64,000 nt of DNA from JAIYDQ01 sp034408855. Lineage in GTDB: Bacteria; Planctomycetota; Planctomycetia; Pirellulales; Pirellulaceae. Made by a program: the position numbers and the translations under genes. This document shows, piece after piece, positions 27,128-36,562 of the stretch. The stretch's first letter is position 1. Each line of letters opens with the position of its first letter. The stretch lies in assembly GCA_034408855.1 (NCBI GenBank), contig JAWXCK010000080.1, forward strand, positions 1 through 64,000. Direction: 5' to 3'. The notes beneath the pieces were generated by a model, which was given only the letters and a program-made list of their open reading frames with translations, was not told where the DNA came from and made no database searches.

Positions 27128-27988
27128 ATGAACGCCAACACAATGACCAAGAAGCCTTCGGCTGACCAGCTAGCCAGTTGGACATTTCGGGCTCCGGCGC
27201 GACGGATGGCGGAAATACCGGACGAAATCCGCGAGGCGCTTACTTCTGGCTGGATCGAATCGAAGAATCTCGTCGAATGGCTTTGCGTTGATCGCCTTGA
27301 ATTGTTCAAACATGTCGCCAGCGAATTGAACTTAGAAAAATCGGTCGAACGACAAATAGCCGAACTTCCAAAAGCCTCTGCGCTCAAGCAGAGTCTTGCC
27401 ATAGGGACTTTGCTCGCTCAGTCCATTTCGTTGGGCGATCCGGTATTTCAAAGCATGACGGTGCATCCCAGCGATATTGTTCGCGAGTGTTCAGCGGCGC
27501 TAATCGGTGCCAAGGAAGGTATCTCGCTCAAAAAGCGATTCTCTTGGGTCAAGCAGTTGGCTGACGACGAAAACCCAGGCGTACGCGAGATCGCATGGAT
27601 CGCAGTCCGCAATCGTGTCATAGCGGAACTCGATGTTGCCATCGATTGCTTGATACCCTGGACCGGCAGCCGACGAGAACGGTTGCGACGATACGCAAGC
27701 GAGATCACTCGACCATGCGGAGTCTGGGCCGCGCATATCCCAAGGCTTAAGCAGACGCCTGAGCTGGGTTTGCCAATCCTAGAGCCGCTTCGAGCCGATC
27801 CGTCGAAGTATGTTCGCGATTCTGTCGCCAATTGGCTCAACGACGCCAGCAAAACACACGGGCCTTGGGTGAAACAAGTCGCCGCTCGTTGGACCAAAGA
27901 GTCTCGTTGTGACGAAACCGATGCGATCGTAAAACGAGCATTAAGAACGTTGCGCAAGAAGACTGCAGAATCATCCGGAACGCGTTAG
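27128..27988 (+). CDS. DNA-alkylation-repeat protein (AlkC/AlkD-like)
   Basis: A 286-residue HEAT-like helical protein. The C-terminal half matches the AlkC/AlkD superfamily of DNA glycosylases: RRYASEITRPCGVWAAHIPR, then PILEPLRADPSKYVRDSVAN and WLNDASKTHGPWV. These enzymes remove alkylated bases without flipping them out. The invariant WLNDASKT stretch supports the AlkC-like branch. Catalysis here is inferred. It is divergent from vapBC. The last six codons and the stop come from a dispersed palindromic repeat that is also found at 59773-59793, so the native C-terminus may have been altered. Confidence 0.8.
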   Translation: MNANTMTKKPSADQLASWTFRAPARRMAEIPDEIREALTSGWIESKNLVEWLCVDRLELFKHVASELNLEKSVERQIAELPKASALKQSLAIGTLLAQSISLGDPVFQSMTVHPSDIVRECSAALIGAKEGISLKKRFSWVKQLADDENPGVREIAWIAVRNRVIAELDVAIDCLIPWTGSRRERLRRYASEITRPCGVWAAHIPRLKQTPELGLPILEPLRADPSKYVRDSVANWLNDASKTHGPWVKQVAARWTKESRCDETDAIVKRALRTLRKKTAESSGTR

Positions 27989-28057
27989 CGTCCCAGCAAT
28001 TCGAGAACCGGTGCTAACGCACTGCGGCTGATGCAATATCCAGGCTAGCGCCGACGG
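27969..28057. repeat. Mobile-like palindromic repeat over the 3' end of the DNA-alkylation-repeat gene
   Basis: Bases 27969-28033 are a copy, in opposite orientation, of the element at 59720-59793. The two arms share 20 of 21 and about 23 of 24 positions. The middle holds CTCGAATT(A/G)CTGGGA with one mismatch. The stop codon TAG (27986-27988) lies in the repeat. A second piece, GGCTAGCGCCGACGG (28043-28057), belongs to the GTGAGCCG family. Together they lie between two convergent genes. Confidence 0.8.
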
Positions 28058-28113
28058 ATCGCCAAATCAACAGCCCGCAATCGGACTTCGAGCGATGATC
28101 GTTCGGATTACAT

Positions 28114-29400
28114 TCAACCTCTCGCGGCGATGCGATCTTTACCGACATACGTTTGAAGGCATTTCGGAATGTGGATACTTCCGTCGGCTCGCTGATGGTT
28201 TTCGAGGATCGCGATAATTGCTCGACTGATCGCGATCGCGGTGCCATTGAGCGTATGGACGAAATGCGTCCCCTTTTCATTCTTATTCCGATATCGAATG
28301 TTTAATCGTCGAGCTTGATAGTCGGTGCAATTCGATGTACTGGTGACTTCGCCCCACTCGCCGTCGGTTCCGCGACCAGGCATCCAAGCTTCTAAATCGT
28401 ACTTGCGATAGGCTGGACCGCCCAAATCACCTGTCGCCGTATCGACGACACGATACGGAATCTCCATTGCATCGAACAGTTCGCACTCGATTTGCCGAAG
28501 CTCTTCATGGATTTCGCTGCTCTGATCGGGAAGCGTGAAGGCGAACATTTCAATCTTCGTAAATTGATGAACGCGATAGAGTCCTTTTGACGCTCGACCG
28601 GCGGCGCCAGCTTCGGTGCGAAAACAATGGCTGATTCCGACAAGTTTCAACGGTAGTTGTTCCGCTTCCAGTGTTTGATCGGAATACATTCCACCAAGCG
28701 TAATTTCGGCTGTCGCCACGAGATTCAACTCGGTGTTTTCGATGCTATAGATCTGTGTTTCGGGACCTCGAGGAATAAATCCGATGCCATGGAGGATCGA
28801 AGTGCTCGCAACGTCGGGCGTCGTGACAGGAATAAATCCGCGTTGGATCAAGGTCTGAATAGCGAACTGCTGGAGGGCCAATTCGAGCAGGACCGCTTCG
28901 TTTTTGAGAAAATAAAAGCCAGCGCCGCTGACACGGGCTCCGGCTTCGAAATCGATCAAATCGAGCGATTTTCCAAGCTCGACGTGATCCAAAGGTTTAA
29001 AGTCGAACTTGGGAATCGGTGTCTTGCCGCGAGAGATTTCAAGGTTCGCTTGATCGTCGTTCCCGATCGGCGCTGACGGATGGGTTAAGTTTGGGATCCG
29101 AACTTCGATCGCGTGAATCTGACTGTCGAGCTCATCATGTTCGACCTGCGCGGCGTCTTTCTGATCGCGCAATTGTCGTCCTTGTTCCTTTAGTCGCTCG
29201 CGTTCTTCTGCCGTCGCCGCCTTGCCGATCACTTTGCTCGTTTCGTTGGCTTGGCGATTGAGTTCTTGTGCCTCCTGAAGTTTCGTGCGTCGCTGCTGTT
29301 CCAATGAGACTAACTGATCTATATCGGCGTTCGCACCGCGAAGAAGGCAGTTTTCTTTTACCGAGACTATGTTTTCTAGAATGTATTTACGATCGAGCAT
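28114..29400 (-). CDS. serS: Seryl-tRNA synthetase
   Basis: A 428-residue class II aminoacyl-tRNA synthetase that charges tRNA-Ser. The N-terminal coiled-coil arm (about 25-105) that grips the long variable arm of tRNA-Ser is clear. Motif 2 (HCFRTEAGAAG, about 256-266) and motif 3 (NGTAIAISRAIIAILENHQ, about 382-400) are intact, as is the TAEI serine-binding stretch. Length fits the family. It starts at the ATG at 29400, and its 5' flank is a heptamer repeat array described separately. Confidence 0.95.
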   Translation of the reverse strand: MLDRKYILENIVSVKENCLLRGANADIDQLVSLEQQRRTKLQEAQELNRQANETSKVIGKAATAEERERLKEQGRQLRDQKDAAQVEHDELDSQIHAIEVRIPNLTHPSAPIGNDDQANLEISRGKTPIPKFDFKPLDHVELGKSLDLIDFEAGARVSGAGFYFLKNEAVLLELALQQFAIQTLIQRGFIPVTTPDVASTSILHGIGFIPRGPETQIYSIENTELNLVATAEITLGGMYSDQTLEAEQLPLKLVGISHCFRTEAGAAGRASKGLYRVHQFTKIEMFAFTLPDQSSEIHEELRQIECELFDAMEIPYRVVDTATGDLGGPAYRKYDLEAWMPGRGTDGEWGEVTSTSNCTDYQARRLNIRYRNKNEKGTHFVHTLNGTAIAISRAIIAILENHQRADGSIHIPKCLQTYVGKDRIAARG

Positions 29401-29812
<412 letters not shown>

Positions 29813-31324
29813 ATGAATGAGAGCCGCTATCTATCGTCGATGCGACGCGAGAGTATTCGAGCGTTTTTCGAAGCGTCGCCGACGGCTCGACTGCTGCGTT
29901 CCGATTTTGCTCCTTGGGTACTCGACTTCCTGAATCAAATATTCAAATCGGGCGAATCGATTTCGATTGGTCAAGCCGACCTGCGATCCCGATTAACCGC
30001 CTACCAAGAAGAACTTCATGAGAGCGCCCCGGACCTTTTTACTGGTCCTCCTGAACGCTATTTAAATCAATGGACCGAAGCCGGTTGGCTTCAGCGATTT
30101 TTGGAATCGGCTTCGATGGAACCGCAGTTCCAATTGAGTCGCTATGCCGAGGCGGCTATTCGCTTCGTCGATTCGGCGATATCCCACGGAAGCAATTTGG
30201 TGGGAACCGAGAGCCGACTCAGGCTGGTCATCGAAACGCTTGAAGATATCGTACGAGGCGCATCGGCGGACCCCGATCGACGCTTGGCTTATCTTCGTGA
30301 ACAAAGAGCAGAAATCGATGCCGAGATTGCAGCGATCGAGTCTGGAAAATCGGTTCAAATCTATCGGCCAGCCCAGATTCGCGAGCGATTCCAAACCGCC
30401 GTGAATTTACTGAAGGATCTCCAATCGGATTTTCGCGCCGTCGAGGAGCGTTTCCAGATCATCGCCCGAGAAGTCCAACAACTCCAAGCCTCAGGCAACG
30501 ACACACGCGGTGGCATACTTGGATACGCCCTCGATGCCGAGGATACGATGAAAACTCGCGATGAAGGGATCAGTTTTTATGCCTTTGTCGCTTTCCTCTT
30601 TTCACCATCGCAGCAAACGTCACTATCCAAAACGATTCAGGAACTCCATCAGCTAAATGCTTTAGTCGATCAGTCCGAATCGATGTCGCGTGTCAAGCGG
30701 ATGATTCCATCGTTGCTTGCCGAAGCCGATAAGGTCATGAGAACCACCGCACGCTTATCGTCAACCCTTCGGAGACTGCTCGACGCACGAGCTGCTGCCG
30801 ATCGTGTCCGGCTAGCCAATGTCCTACGCGATATTCGCAAAGCTGCCATGCAACTGGGTATGGCACCTGAGGAAGGTATCTTACAGCTTCAAGTCGAAAC
30901 GGAAATCGACCTATGTTCGCCAATGGCCAGAACGTTTTGGTCGCCATCGCAATCGTTCACCAATCAGGCAGCGACGCTGCACGAGTTTGATATCGATCAG
31001 GCGAAGCAGATGACAGCCGCCTTTGCTCGATTGCAGCGACTCGATTTCCGGCAGATGCGAAGCAAGATTCGCGAAGGAACTGTCGATGGCGACCGAATCA
31101 GCCTTGTGCAATTGGTCGAACAATATCCGATTCGCGCCGGCGTCGTCGAGTTATTGGGGTATCTGCAAATTGCTCACGATGATGGGCATCGAATCGACGA
31201 CACCAACTACGATACGATCGTTGTTCAGAATTCCAATGGCTTAGATCGTATCGCCGTCTCTGTGCCGCATGTCATCTTCATTCCAAAAGTCAGCAATCAA
31301 AGCGTCGCAAGGAAAGCCAAATGA
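29813..31324 (+). CDS. jetA: Wadjet anti-plasmid protein JetA
   Basis: A 503-residue protein matching DUF3375, the JetA kleisin-like subunit of Wadjet. I start at the ATG at 29813; the frame opens with a TTG directly before it. The N-terminal pattern (SPTARLLRSDFAPWVLDFLN) and the following winged-helix-like region are typical. A long helical part holds coiled-coil segments near 150-215. The kleisin bridges the two heads of the SMC-like JetC and, with JetB, forms the closed ring that extrudes DNA. Its stop overlaps the jetB start by 4 bp (ATGA), so synthesis is coupled. The assignment rests on the full four-gene order as well as sequence. Confidence 0.92.
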   Translation: MNESRYLSSMRRESIRAFFEASPTARLLRSDFAPWVLDFLNQIFKSGESISIGQADLRSRLTAYQEELHESAPDLFTGPPERYLNQWTEAGWLQRFLESASMEPQFQLSRYAEAAIRFVDSAISHGSNLVGTESRLRLVIETLEDIVRGASADPDRRLAYLREQRAEIDAEIAAIESGKSVQIYRPAQIRERFQTAVNLLKDLQSDFRAVEERFQIIAREVQQLQASGNDTRGGILGYALDAEDTMKTRDEGISFYAFVAFLFSPSQQTSLSKTIQELHQLNALVDQSESMSRVKRMIPSLLAEADKVMRTTARLSSTLRRLLDARAAADRVRLANVLRDIRKAAMQLGMAPEEGILQLQVETEIDLCSPMARTFWSPSQSFTNQAATLHEFDIDQAKQMTAAFARLQRLDFRQMRSKIREGTVDGDRISLVQLVEQYPIRAGVVELLGYLQIAHDDGHRIDDTNYDTIVVQNSNGLDRIAVSVPHVIFIPKVSNQSVARKAK

Positions 31325-31965
31325 TCTCATCTTCTGAAAGTGATACAACGCAAGAAGCCAGCGATCGACAGCTCAACACAGTTGAATGGAGTCCAGCCGC
31401 CGTTCGACTGCTTCAAGGCGTAGTCTATCACGACGACAATGCGAAAACTTGGGACACTCTTTTGCGATCGATCAGCCCGCTTACCGAATATTTTTCGAAG
31501 ATCGGATTGTTGCTGATCGTCGATGAATCGGAAGGAATGGCCTATCTGCGCCAGCTCGATGAAGATGAATTGAGTTCAGAACGCGATGTAGTCCCGCGCC
31601 TTTTTCGTCGCACGCCAATGGGATATGAAACAAGTCTCCTGTGTGTTTTACTTCGCGATTTATTGCGTCAATTCGAGGAAGAAGACGTCCAGAACGAGCG
31701 CTGTGTCATCAACCATGATGAATTGTTAGCGATTTGGAAAGCGATCTTCAATAAACAATCCGATGAAGTAAAACTCAATCGATCGCTGCTTTCTTCGCTA
31801 AGAAAGCTCGAAGAACTTAAGTTCGTCAAACAATTCGAAGACGAACCGCCGAGCTGGGAGATTCGTCGCATTATCAAAGCCAGGCTGCCACTGGCCGACT
31901 TGGAACAACTGCGAGCCAGCCTGATGGCAGCCGCAGAAGCGGTCGATTCGGAAAAGGATAGCTAG
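31321..31965 (+). CDS. jetB: Wadjet anti-plasmid protein JetB
   Basis: A 214-residue protein of the DUF4194 family. This is the KITE-like winged-helix subunit that binds the kleisin JetA and helps hold the ring. The region YFSKIGLLLIVDESEGMAYL, then DVVPRLFRRTPMGYETSLLC and VLLRDLLRQFEEED, is characteristic. Length fits the usual 180-230. It overlaps jetA by 4 bp and ends 8 bp before jetC. It is cytoplasmic and has no catalytic site. Confidence 0.92.
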   Translation: MISSSESDTTQEASDRQLNTVEWSPAAVRLLQGVVYHDDNAKTWDTLLRSISPLTEYFSKIGLLLIVDESEGMAYLRQLDEDELSSERDVVPRLFRRTPMGYETSLLCVLLRDLLRQFEEEDVQNERCVINHDELLAIWKAIFNKQSDEVKLNRSLLSSLRKLEELKFVKQFEDEPPSWEIRRIIKARLPLADLEQLRASLMAAAEAVDSEKDS

Positions 31966-31973
31966 ACGACGCC

Positions 31974-34900
31974 ATGGATTTAGAACCTGAACCACTCTTC
32001 CCGATGCCAGGCTTTCGCCTTTCCAAATTCGAGGTCTACAACTGGGGGACCTTTGACGGTTCTGTTTATTCGGTTCTTCCGAACGGACAGACTACCTTGC
32101 TGATCGGAGAAAATGGATCGGGAAAATCGACCTTGGTCGACGCGCTCTTAACGCTCCTCGTTCGCCCTCAAACTCGCAATTACAATGTCGCCGCCGGTGC
32201 AACGAAAAATGAACGCGACGAACGGACCTATATTCGCGGTGCGTATGATCGGACTGTTGGCGAAGGCGGTCGACCGCGGATTCAGTACCTTCGAAGTGGG
32301 CAAGGGCACTATACGGCTTTGCTTGCCTGCTTTGAAAATGCTTCCCGGCGCACCAAGTTCACCGTTTGCCAAGTTCTCTATCTCGACCATGAAAACAACG
32401 TCGAAAAAATCTATGCCTTTGCCGATTCCGAACGCGGCATTGTCCAGGATCTAGGCGACCTGACTTCGACCAGCGGGCTAGCCAAACAACTGCGCGATCG
32501 AGGCTTCAAGACATCGACGAGCTACAAAGAGTATTTTCACTGGTTGCAAAAGACAACTGGCTTTCGAGCCAAGGCGATGGATATTTTCAATCAGACGGTG
32601 GCCGTCAAGGACGTTCAGCGATTGGATGTTTTTATTCGGCAACACATGCTCGAGAAAAAGCCGTGGGACGAACGCGTTGGACAACTGCTTAAACATTTTA
32701 GCGAACTGAGCGATGCCCACCGCATGTTGGTTCGCGTTCGACAGCAAGAAGAACTGCTCAGTCCCATCGTCTCGGAAGGGAAGCGATATCGGACCAAGCA
32801 AGATGAAGTCGTCGTCGCTCGGCGGCAATTGGATGCGACGCAACTTTTCTTTGCTCAAGAACAGGTTATTTTGCTCGAACCATGGTGCGATCGTTGGCGA
32901 CAGGAGATTCAACATTGGATCGACGAGATCGACCGCTTAGGAGCGTTGAAACAGCGGCTCGATTCCGAAATTGCTCGCATCGAAATCGAGATCGAACATG
33001 CCGGTGGCGATCGATTGCGAAGCCTGCCTGGTTTAATTGAACAGGAAGAGCAGATCGCTAAAGTCAAAGCGACTCAGCGAAATCGATTCGAAGCGCAGCT
33101 CCAAATGGCAGGAATTCGCGGCAAACTGACTTCGCCCGACCAATTTCACAAAATTCGACATGAACTGACCGAGCGTCGTAGGACCGTGTTGGACGAACGC
33201 GATCGATTGCGAGCATCGAGTCACGCGATTCAATTTGAAATTGGCGACCTTACGCGACGCATCTCCGAAGATCGCCGCGAGTTCGAAGCCCTCGAACGTC
33301 GTCGAGGTAATTTGCCCGAGTCGTTTATCTCCGTTCGCGAGTCGATATGCCGCGATCTGAAACTGGCCCCGAGCGACTTGCCTTTTGCCGCCGAACTGAT
33401 CGCCGTCAATCCGCTCGAACGCGAATGGGAAGCGTCGATTGAACAGGCGCTTTATGCCTTTTCGAGAAGCTTATTGGTATCCGGCGATTTTTATGCTCGA
33501 GTCGCCGGTTACGTCGATCGAACGCGGCTGGTCGATGGTCGCGGGCTTGGGCAACGCTTGGTCTATCTCAAAGTCGGAACTCGATCCGAGGATTTTAAAC
33601 TCGAAGGTAGCAACCTATCGAAGAAGCCGATGTTGATCGACAAGTTAGAAATCAAAACCGATCATCCGCTTGCGCGATGGATTCGCAGCGAAATTGAACA
33701 GCGCTTTAATTACCTTGCCTGTGAGAGCGTCGAGAATTTTCAACGAGCACAAGGCGCGGCGATGACGAAGAATCGGCATCTCAAAACGGCTCAGTCGCGA
33801 CACGAAAAGGACGACCGTGGGGCACCGGATGATCGTCGCAATTTTGTTCTGGGATGGGATAACAAAGCCAAGCGTTCTACCTTAGCCGACGCGATACGAA
33901 ATGCTGAGGTCGACTTGCAAAATTTGCAGGATCGCTCGAATCATCTCAGCGTCCAAATCGATTCGCTTTCGACCGCCATCGGTGCTATCGATGAAGCAAC
34001 TAAGACCAGCGATTTCGACGATATCAACAACGATCGGCACGAATTCCGAGCGGCCGAGCTACGGATCGAAAAGCAGCGGCTTGAAGAGTCGAACGATACG
34101 GTTCGCGATTTACGGAAGAAAGCGAAACAGTTGCGATTGGAATCGGAGGGCCACCAATCCGACCGCGACGAGTGTATTGCGAAGAAAACCAATCGAGAAA
34201 ACGAGCTCCGCTCCGGACAATCCATTCTCACCAATGCGAGCGGAAGCCTTCGCAAAGCTGAAAGTGATGGCCGACTAGAAACGGCCCGCGCCGAGTTCGA
34301 TGACCTAAAAAGTTTAGTGAATCAATCGCTCACGCTCGACAATATGGGGACCTTGCCGGAAGCTTTCGAGCGTCGTCAACGCGGGCGATTTGATTCGCTT
34401 GAAGATCAACTCAAACCCATCGCTCGCGACTTAACAAACGCGATGGTCAAGTATCTCCGGAAATTCCAAGAAGAGCAAAGCGACCTCGATGCCAACATCG
34501 AATCGTTGTCGAGTTTCGAAGCGTTGCATCAGCGGATTGCCGCTGATGATTTGCCCAAGCATGAGGAACGTTTTAAGAGTCGCCTCAACGAAAAGGTTTT
34601 GCATGAGATCGGCTTGTTAAATGGCGGTCTGGAAACCGATCGCCAAGAAATTCGCGACAAGATCGAACAATTGAACGAAGCTCTCAAATTGCTTCAATGG
34701 AAGCCGGGCACGTTCATGCAATTGGAGCCGAGCGACGTGCAAGATCGCGAGATCCTCGACTTTCGCCGCGAGCTTGCTGGCTGTTTGACGGGTACCTTCG
34801 ACGCTACTCCTGAAGCCAACGAAGCAACTTTTGTGCGGATTGAAAAGCTTGTCGAAAAACTTCGCGATGAAAACAATCATCGTTGGCGTGAAAAAGTCGT

Positions 34901-35336
34901 CGACGTGCGCAACTGGTTTAACTTTGCCGCCCGCGAAATAGTTCAAGAGACAGGCGAGGTGCGGAGCTACTATGAAGGTGGGACCGGGCAGTCTGGCGGC
35001 GAGAAAGGGAAACTGGCGTTTTTAGTTCTTGTCGCTGCCATCGCTTATCAATACGATCTAGAACCCGATGCTGAATCGAGTGATCGATTTCATTTTGTGA
35101 TGGTCGACGAGATGTTTTCACGAAGCGACGATCAGCATGCCGAGTATGCGCTGGAATTATTCGAACGCTTTCGATTGCAGTTGCTTATTGTGGCACCGCT
35201 CGATGCGAAGGCTCGGGTAACTGAGCCGTACGTCGGAACTTACCTGCATGTCGTGAAAAACAAAGAGACACATCGCAGCGAGCTTTTGGCGATCACCGCG
35301 AAGGAGCTTCACGAATCGCTGGAGGCCGCTGAATGA
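31974..35336 (+). CDS. jetC: Wadjet SMC-like ATPase JetC
   Basis: A 1120-residue SMC/MukB-like ATPase. The P-loop GENGSGKS is at 45-52, the ABC signature GQSGGEK at 1005-1011 and the Walker B MVDE (D1045, E1046) near the end. Between them are long coiled coils around a central hinge region (near 500-600). Two JetC chains dimerise through hinge and heads and use ATP to extrude DNA. The motor lets the complex sense small circular DNA and bring the nuclease JetD to act. All catalytic residues needed for ATP hydrolysis are present, so the system appears active. Its stop overlaps jetD by 4 bp (ATGA). Confidence 0.95.
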   Translation: MDLEPEPLFPMPGFRLSKFEVYNWGTFDGSVYSVLPNGQTTLLIGENGSGKSTLVDALLTLLVRPQTRNYNVAAGATKNERDERTYIRGAYDRTVGEGGRPRIQYLRSGQGHYTALLACFENASRRTKFTVCQVLYLDHENNVEKIYAFADSERGIVQDLGDLTSTSGLAKQLRDRGFKTSTSYKEYFHWLQKTTGFRAKAMDIFNQTVAVKDVQRLDVFIRQHMLEKKPWDERVGQLLKHFSELSDAHRMLVRVRQQEELLSPIVSEGKRYRTKQDEVVVARRQLDATQLFFAQEQVILLEPWCDRWRQEIQHWIDEIDRLGALKQRLDSEIARIEIEIEHAGGDRLRSLPGLIEQEEQIAKVKATQRNRFEAQLQMAGIRGKLTSPDQFHKIRHELTERRRTVLDERDRLRASSHAIQFEIGDLTRRISEDRREFEALERRRGNLPESFISVRESICRDLKLAPSDLPFAAELIAVNPLEREWEASIEQALYAFSRSLLVSGDFYARVAGYVDRTRLVDGRGLGQRLVYLKVGTRSEDFKLEGSNLSKKPMLIDKLEIKTDHPLARWIRSEIEQRFNYLACESVENFQRAQGAAMTKNRHLKTAQSRHEKDDRGAPDDRRNFVLGWDNKAKRSTLADAIRNAEVDLQNLQDRSNHLSVQIDSLSTAIGAIDEATKTSDFDDINNDRHEFRAAELRIEKQRLEESNDTVRDLRKKAKQLRLESEGHQSDRDECIAKKTNRENELRSGQSILTNASGSLRKAESDGRLETARAEFDDLKSLVNQSLTLDNMGTLPEAFERRQRGRFDSLEDQLKPIARDLTNAMVKYLRKFQEEQSDLDANIESLSSFEALHQRIAADDLPKHEERFKSRLNEKVLHEIGLLNGGLETDRQEIRDKIEQLNEALKLLQWKPGTFMQLEPSDVQDREILDFRRELAGCLTGTFDATPEANEATFVRIEKLVEKLRDENNHRWREKVVDVRNWFNFAAREIVQETGEVRSYYEGGTGQSGGEKGKLAFLVLVAAIAYQYDLEPDAESSDRFHFVMVDEMFSRSDDQHAEYALELFERFRLQLLIVAPLDAKARVTEPYVGTYLHVVKNKETHRSELLAITAKELHESLEAAE

Positions 35337-36481
35337 TCACGCCCGACGAGCTCTTCGATAAAGCTCTACGACTGTACCCCAATGCTATCGAGGCTTGGCT
35401 AGCGAACGATGAAAAGTTTTTCCCTTATATCGTTCGAGCGAATACGACGATTCCGCATTGCTATGACGAGGCAAAGGAACAATTTCAACTTCTTCGTGCA
35501 GGTTCCAAGCAAGCGACAGGTAGCGGCTATTCGATCCATTGGGAAACTCGGAAGCTTCGAAAGCATGGTGAGCAAGCGTGTGTTTCGCGAATCACCATCG
35601 ATTCGCTCGATGATCTACTGACGTGGATTGGCAAACAATCGGAATTCAAGCGACTCGATCGATGTTTCCGAAAGCTCCGTGAACAATGCCCTCACTTGAT
35701 TGAATGGACGACTCGCAATTGGCGGCATATTTTAGAATTCGATGCGGTGCTAGATGATCTATTGATGGTTGTCAATTATTTGCGAGATCATCCACGCCCC
35801 CAATGCTACTTTCGAGAATTGCCACTTCCGGTTTCGACGAAACTCATCGAGGAGCATTCGAAGTTGTTAGCCGAGTGGCTAGACATCCTCTTGCCTGTAT
35901 CGGCGATCGATTACAGTTATAGCCGCGATCAGTTCGCAGGAAGATATGGCTTTCGCAAACGGCGCGATCACTATCTCATGCGATTGCTCGACGAAAGTCT
36001 ATTAGGAGAGTTGCAATGTCCAGGCAACGAGCTTTCGATGCCGCTGGAAACCCTTGCTAGCTTGCCGATTCGCGATACACGGATTCTCATCGTCGAGAAC
36101 AAGACGAACCTCCTAACGCTTCCACCTCGATCGAGGACAGTGGCCCTTGGCGGACTTGGAAATAGTGTCTCCCAACTTTTTACGATTCCGTGGTTGGCGA
36201 CCAACGAACTTCACTATTGGGGAGATATTGATCTCTATGGCTTTTTCATTTTGAGTCTGCTTCGCCAAAGGATGCCACATACGAAGAGCTTGATGATGGA
36301 TATTGGAACACTTCAGCAAATGCAATCACTTGTCGCTGTGGTCAATCAAAGTTTGCCGCATGAACCCGAACATTTACTGGCGGACGAAGTTGAGGCGTTT
36401 ATTCAATGTCGTGAACATCACTGGCGGCTCGAGCAAGAACGCATCCCGCAAGGATATGTGATTCAATCTATTCTGAACTAG
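35333..36481 (+). CDS. jetD: Wadjet nuclease JetD
   Basis: A 382-residue protein with an N-terminal DUF3322 part and a C-terminal DUF2220 part with the Toprim-like nuclease centre. The acidic triad is intact: E255 (LIVENKTNLL), and D298 and D300 (YWGDIDLYGF). JetD is a homologue of topoisomerase VI/Spo11 nuclease domains and cuts the plasmid once JetABC has extruded it. It is last in the operon and overlaps jetC by 4 bp. The four genes in the order A-B-C-D with this domain set are type I Wadjet. Confidence 0.94.
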   Translation: MITPDELFDKALRLYPNAIEAWLANDEKFFPYIVRANTTIPHCYDEAKEQFQLLRAGSKQATGSGYSIHWETRKLRKHGEQACVSRITIDSLDDLLTWIGKQSEFKRLDRCFRKLREQCPHLIEWTTRNWRHILEFDAVLDDLLMVVNYLRDHPRPQCYFRELPLPVSTKLIEEHSKLLAEWLDILLPVSAIDYSYSRDQFAGRYGFRKRRDHYLMRLLDESLLGELQCPGNELSMPLETLASLPIRDTRILIVENKTNLLTLPPRSRTVALGGLGNSVSQLFTIPWLATNELHYWGDIDLYGFFILSLLRQRMPHTKSLMMDIGTLQQMQSLVAVVNQSLPHEPEHLLADEVEAFIQCREHHWRLEQERIPQGYVIQSILN

Positions 36482-36562
36482 TACGCTACGGACTGTTGCG
36501 TGTTACAATCGGATTTTTATGTTCCGAGTCCGATCAACGTTTTTCCTAGTGAGTCGCAATCG

